Below, in pieces: positions 61,126-64,000 of a stretch of DNA of 64,000 bases. This stretch comes from Catenulispora sp. MAP5-51. Its GTDB lineage: Bacteria; Actinomycetota; Actinomycetes; Streptomycetales; Catenulisporaceae. Both the position numbers and the translations under genes were made by a program. The stretch covers positions 62,001-126,000 of the forward strand of contig NZ_JBGCCH010000006.1 of NCBI RefSeq assembly GCF_041261205.1, read 5' to 3'. The notes below the pieces were generated by a model, which worked only from the letters and a program-made list of their open reading frames with translations, searched no databases and was not told where the DNA came from. How positions within the stretch are numbered: position 1 is the first letter of the stretch; each line of letters starts with the position of its first letter.

Positions 61126-62157
61126 TCAGGGCGACCGCAGCGCGTCGACCGCGATGCGCGCCGCGGTGCCGATGACGGCGTCGGCGGCGGGCAGGATCGC
61201 GGCGGTCGAGGCGGCGCGGGTGAAGACGGCTACCGCGTAGCGCCCGCCGTCGGGGTACTCGACGACGCCGGCCTCGGCGCGGACCGTGGGCAGGGTGGCG
61301 GTCTTCCCGCTGACCCGGACGTCGTCGAACGGGAAGCCCGACGACATGCGATGGGTCCAGGCCTGCACCCCGAGCACGGAGCGCAGTTCCCCGGCGAGCT
61401 CGCCGGCGCAGACCTCGTCGCGCCAGATGGCGGCGAACAGCTCGGCCAACTGGCGCGGGGTGGAGCGGTTGGTCTGCTCAGGATTTAGAACACTGATATC
61501 TGCCAACGCCGCGGGATCGGCGAGGTTCGGCGTGGCCAGGAGCGCGTCCCTGATGGCCGCCATGTCGTGGACGGCGATGGTGTCGGGCAGGCCGAGATCG
61601 GCCATGGCGCGGTTGACCGTGTCGAGCCCGACCTCGCGCCACAGGACGTCCGCGGCGGCGTTGTCGCTGACCGCGACGACGAGGGTGGCCAGGTCGCGCA
61701 GCGAGAGCCGGACGGCGTCGCGCATCACGGCCAGGCCGGACAGGCCGGGGGTGCGTTCGGCGGCGGGGACCTCGATCTGGCGGGTGCGATCGATGCGCCC
61801 GGCGGCGGCTTCGCGATAGAGGGTGGCCAGCAGGCACACCTTGTGGAGGCTGCTGGTCGGGACGAGGTGCGTGCCCGCGACCGAGACCGAGGCGCCGGAA
61901 TCGATGTCGAGGGCGTGCAGCCGGCCGGTGACGCCGGCGTCGGAGAAGGCCGCGGCGATGCGGTTCACGGCGCGGCGGCCGGCGGTGGTCGACAGGGAGA
62001 GGGATGCGGGGCCGGATGCGGGGCTGGATTCGGAGACGGATGTGGGGCCGGAAGCGGAGACGGATGCGGGGCTGGACGCGGGGCCGGATTCGGAGGCGAA
62101 TGCAGAGCCGGAACCGGAACCGGAACCGGAGCCGGAAGCGGAGAAGTATTCGGTCAC
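61126..62157 (-). CDS. Class A serine beta-lactamase-like protein without a signal peptide
   Basis: A 343-residue protein of the class A beta-lactamase/transpeptidase fold. Active-site motifs are the SxxK tetrad S103-L-H-K106 (PTSSLHKVCLL), SDN at 164-166 (AVSDNAAADVLWRE) and KTA at 285-287 in VSGKTATLP, where typical enzymes have KTG. The expected omega-loop glutamate is not clear. Instead of a signal peptide it has a 58-residue Ser/Gly/Ala-rich tail encoded by 6-bp-like DNA repeats, so it may be cytoplasmic or an unrelated esterase-like relative. The GTG at 62157 overlaps the LysR stop. Hydrolysis of beta-lactams is not certain. Confidence 0.75.
   Translation of the reverse strand: MTEYFSASGSGSGSGSGSAFASESGPASSPASVSASGPTSVSESSPASGPASLSLSTTAGRRAVNRIAAAFSDAGVTGRLHALDIDSGASVSVAGTHLVPTSSLHKVCLLATLYREAAAGRIDRTRQIEVPAAERTPGLSGLAVMRDAVRLSLRDLATLVVAVSDNAAADVLWREVGLDTVNRAMADLGLPDTIAVHDMAAIRDALLATPNLADPAALADISVLNPEQTNRSTPRQLAELFAAIWRDEVCAGELAGELRSVLGVQAWTHRMSSGFPFDDVRVSGKTATLPTVRAEAGVVEYPDGGRYAVAVFTRAASTAAILPAADAVIGTAARIAVDALRSP
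61998..62145. repeat. Degenerate GC-rich repeat encoding the Ser-rich tail
   Basis: Irregular repeats of CGGGGC/GGATTCGGAG-like units run through 61998-62145 and end in three perfect CGGAAC hexamers at about 62109-62126. They encode the Ser/Gly/Ala-rich N-terminus of the beta-lactamase-like protein and would allow length change by slippage. Confidence 0.6.
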
Positions 62158-63104
62158 AGCGCGAACTCCGTCTCCGGTCGGGCGGCGCGAGGGCGTTCGG
62201 CGGGTGCCGCGTACATCCCGGCATGCGCGCGCAGCGCGGCGTCGGCGGCCTCGGCGAAGACGCGCACGGCCGGGCCGTCGTGGCCCGCGGGCCAGGCCGT
62301 GGACGTGCGCCAGGACAGGGGGCGGCCGGCCAGCGGACGCCAGGCGGTGCCGGGTTCGGGTGGCGGTGCGGGCATCAGGGCGGTCAGGTCGGCGCCGGCC
62401 ATGATGAGCGCGCGGGTGAAGTCCAGGCCCTCGGCGTCGCGGATCGCGGTCGGCGTGAAACCGTGGCGGGCGCACGCGGTCAGCGTCTCGTCGTGGAGCG
62501 CCGGGCTGTTCGCGCGCGGCGGCATGGCCAGAGCGCGGCCGCTCAGGGCTCTGAGTTCCACCACCGGGCCGGCGGCCAGCGGGTCGTCGGCCCGCAGCAG
62601 CACCCCGAGCGGCTGGTGCAGCATCGGCCCGAACGCCAGCCCGGCGGCCAGACAGGGATGCCGCACGATCCCGGCGTCCAGCGTGCCGGCCGCCAGCTCC
62701 GCGGTCTGCTCGGCGGTGGCGAGTTCCCGGAGATCGAGCTCGCCGCCGGGGCTGCGTTCCTGGAACGCGGTCAGCAGCGCCGCGACCGCCGCGCCGCCGA
62801 GGTGCGGCGGCACCGCCGCGCGCAGGGTCCCCATCTCGCCGTCCTGCAGCCGCCCGACCACCGAGCGCAGCCGGTCGGCGGCGTCGAGCACCGCCTGGCT
62901 CTGGGCCAGCACCAGGCGCCCGGCCGGGGTCAGGACCGCGCCGCCGCGGCCCCGGTCGAACAACCGCACCCCGAACTCGCGCTCCAGGCGCTGGATCCGT
63001 TGCGACAGCGAGGGCTGCGCGAGCCGCAGCCGGACGGCGGCCCGCCCGAAGTGCTGTTCCTCAGCGACCACGCGGAAGTATCGGAGGTGCGCCAAGAGGT
63101 CCAT
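62154..63104 (-). CDS. LysR-family regulator
   Basis: A 316-residue LysR-type regulator. The winged helix has LRYFRVVAEEQHFGRAAVRL and RLAQPSLSQRIQRLEREFG followed by LFDRGRGGAVLTPAGRLVL. The effector domain includes LRAAVPPHLGGAAVAALL and LDAGIVRHPCLAAGLAF. The ATG at 63104 is normal for the family. Its stop overlaps the start of the beta-lactamase-like gene, and CATAG-N8-CTATG just upstream is a LysR-type binding site between this gene and the divergent penicillin-binding protein gene. By analogy with AmpR-type systems it may respond to cell-wall stress; that is inference. Confidence 0.87.
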   Translation of the reverse strand: MDLLAHLRYFRVVAEEQHFGRAAVRLRLAQPSLSQRIQRLEREFGVRLFDRGRGGAVLTPAGRLVLAQSQAVLDAADRLRSVVGRLQDGEMGTLRAAVPPHLGGAAVAALLTAFQERSPGGELDLRELATAEQTAELAAGTLDAGIVRHPCLAAGLAFGPMLHQPLGVLLRADDPLAAGPVVELRALSGRALAMPPRANSPALHDETLTACARHGFTPTAIRDAEGLDFTRALIMAGADLTALMPAPPPEPGTAWRPLAGRPLSWRTSTAWPAGHDGPAVRVFAEAADAALRAHAGMYAAPAERPRAARPETEFAL

Positions 63105-63114
63105 GACATCGGAT

Positions 63115-63132
63115 CATAGTCATATCGCTATG
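63115..63132. promoter_or_regulatory. LysR-type operator in the divergent spacer
   Basis: CATAG-TCATATCG-CTATG is a perfect 5-8-5 inverted repeat with the T-N11-A layout of LysR boxes, 10 bases from the LysR start and 60 bases from the penicillin-binding protein start. It probably controls LysR itself and possibly the divergent gene. Confidence 0.7.
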
Positions 63133-63192
63133 GATGTGTTTCCCATACGACTCTTGGACAGAGTCGCGGAGGGCGCGCTTTCCTTGCGAGCT

Positions 63193-64000
63193 ATGGCAGG
63201 CAAGCAAAAGCGGGGAAACCGCAGGACACGGACCGTCACCGCGGCGGTCGTCTCAGTCGCGGTGGTGGCGGCGGCTTCCGTGGCCTTCTGGCTGCGGTCC
63301 GACCACCACGGCGCGTCGCCGACGGCGCAGAGCCAGGCGGGCGGCTCGGCGGCGTCTTCGGACGCCGCCCCCGCGACCCCGGACGCGGTGGCGAAGGACT
63401 TCTTGGCGGCCTGGGCGTCGGGGGACTACACCAAGGCCGGCTCGCTCACCGACAACGCGGCGGCCGCCGGGCCCCGGTTGCAGGCGGTGATGAAGTCGCT
63501 GAATCCCAAGTCCACACAGCTCACACTCGGATCGCAGATCCCTGCGACGGGTGCTTCGCCGGACTCGGCGACCCGGTACAACTTCAGCGTCGTGGACTCC
63601 TTCGACGGCGGGTTGCAGTGGAGCTACAACTCCATCCTCGCCGTGGCCCCGGCGGCCGGAAACGCGAACGGTCTCCTGGTCCACTGGTCCTCGGCGGTCA
63701 TCCATCCGCAACTCGGCGCGCAAGCGAACCTCACGGCGACCCCGCCGCCCGCGACCGTCGTCGACGACACCGGCCTGCCGCTCCAGGCGGCGGCGCATCC
63801 CAGCCTGGCGACCGTGCTCTCGCGCCTGGCGACCGCCAAACGGCCCGGCGGCCCGGCACCGACCGCGCTCCAGATCAACTTCGTCGACACCAACACCGGC
63901 GTGCCGATCGGGGGGAGCATGCCGGTCGCGCTCGGGACGGCGCCGAGCGGGGCCACGGCGCAGATCCCTTCGACGCTCGACGCCCGCGTCCAGACCGCGG
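63193..64000 (+). CDS. Penicillin-binding protein with NTF2-like N-terminal domain (3' end outside window)
   Basis: The first 269 residues of a membrane-anchored penicillin-binding protein. One N-terminal membrane segment, VTAAVVSVAVVAAASVAFWL, is followed by an Ala/Ser linker and an NTF2-like domain (VAKDFLAAWASGDYTKAGSL to LLVHWSSAVIHPQL) as found in MecA-type and actinobacterial class B PBPs, then the start of the dimerisation domain. The transpeptidase domain with its SxxK motif lies beyond the right edge, so the call rests on the N-terminal half. The ATG at 63193 has only a weak GCGAG leader. The gene is divergent from the LysR gene next to a beta-lactamase-like gene. Confidence 0.78.
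   Translation, partial: MAGKQKRGNRRTRTVTAAVVSVAVVAAASVAFWLRSDHHGASPTAQSQAGGSAASSDAAPATPDAVAKDFLAAWASGDYTKAGSLTDNAAAAGPRLQAVMKSLNPKSTQLTLGSQIPATGASPDSATRYNFSVVDSFDGGLQWSYNSILAVAPAAGNANGLLVHWSSAVIHPQLGAQANLTATPPPATVVDDTGLPLQAAAHPSLATVLSRLATAKRPGGPAPTALQINFVDTNTGVPIGGSMPVALGTAPSGATAQIPSTLDARVQTA

Overview
The window is a very GC-rich actinomycete chromosome segment, of Streptomyces or Catenulispora type. The signs are GTG/TTG starts, four-base start/stop overlaps, SigE-family sigma factors, Tat and lipoprotein exports, a DasR-like site and a family 2 encapsulin. It has no tRNA, rRNA, CRISPR array, transposase or integrase, so it looks like ordinary chromosome rich in accessory functions. Genes cut by the window edges are jetC (left) and a penicillin-binding protein (right).

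Left arm (1-10 kb): a type II Wadjet plasmid-defence operon (jetA-jetB-jetC; jetD should lie just outside) is divergent from a McrA-like HNH nuclease, forming a small defence island. Next come two dimeric alpha/beta-barrel proteins, a duplicated YbjQ-type protein and an aldo/keto reductase with a perfect palindromic operator.

10-24 kb: exported proteins of unknown function; a trio made of a C39-like papain-fold protein, a LuxR/TrmB-type regulator and a secreted protease-inhibitor (I36) fusion; a SnoaL-like protein; a DUF234 AAA ATPase; an ATP-dependent DNA ligase; a SigE-family sigma factor with its membrane-anchored partner; a methyltransferase; a rhomboid-like membrane protein; and a Nudix fusion.

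24-48 kb: a large carbohydrate locus. A ten-gene minus-strand run (39992 down to 24191) encodes a GH36-like glycosidase, a Tat-exported glycoside hydrolase, a ManD/RspA-type dehydratase, a sugar ABC importer (binding protein plus two permeases), a 1,296-residue putative lyase, uronate dehydrogenase, an SDR and mannonate dehydratase UxuA. An SMP-30 lactonase gene runs the other way. The shared spacer carries a perfect 12-bp LacI-type operator, and a near copy lies before the first LacI gene. A GH2 beta-galactosidase and a second LacI gene follow; the second regulator probably acts at paired operators flanking the promoter of a Tat-exported beta-propeller protein. Together the genes suggest uptake and breakdown of galactose- and uronate-containing plant oligosaccharides through aldarate/mannonate intermediates. 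The final kinase/aldolase steps are not in the window.

48-64 kb: PspA with an EamA exporter; an alpha/beta hydrolase preceded by the stub of a decayed M20 peptidase gene; an MFS transporter; a phosphodiesterase-like protein; RNase Z translationally coupled to a TetR gene; a rhodanese; a DapB-like reductase lacking the usual catalytic histidine; an orphan family 2B encapsulin shell; a GH18 chitinase with a DasR-like site; and a beta-lactam-related cluster (class A beta-lactamase-like protein, LysR regulator, divergent penicillin-binding protein).

All identifications come from reading the sequence and recalled family signatures; no database search was run.
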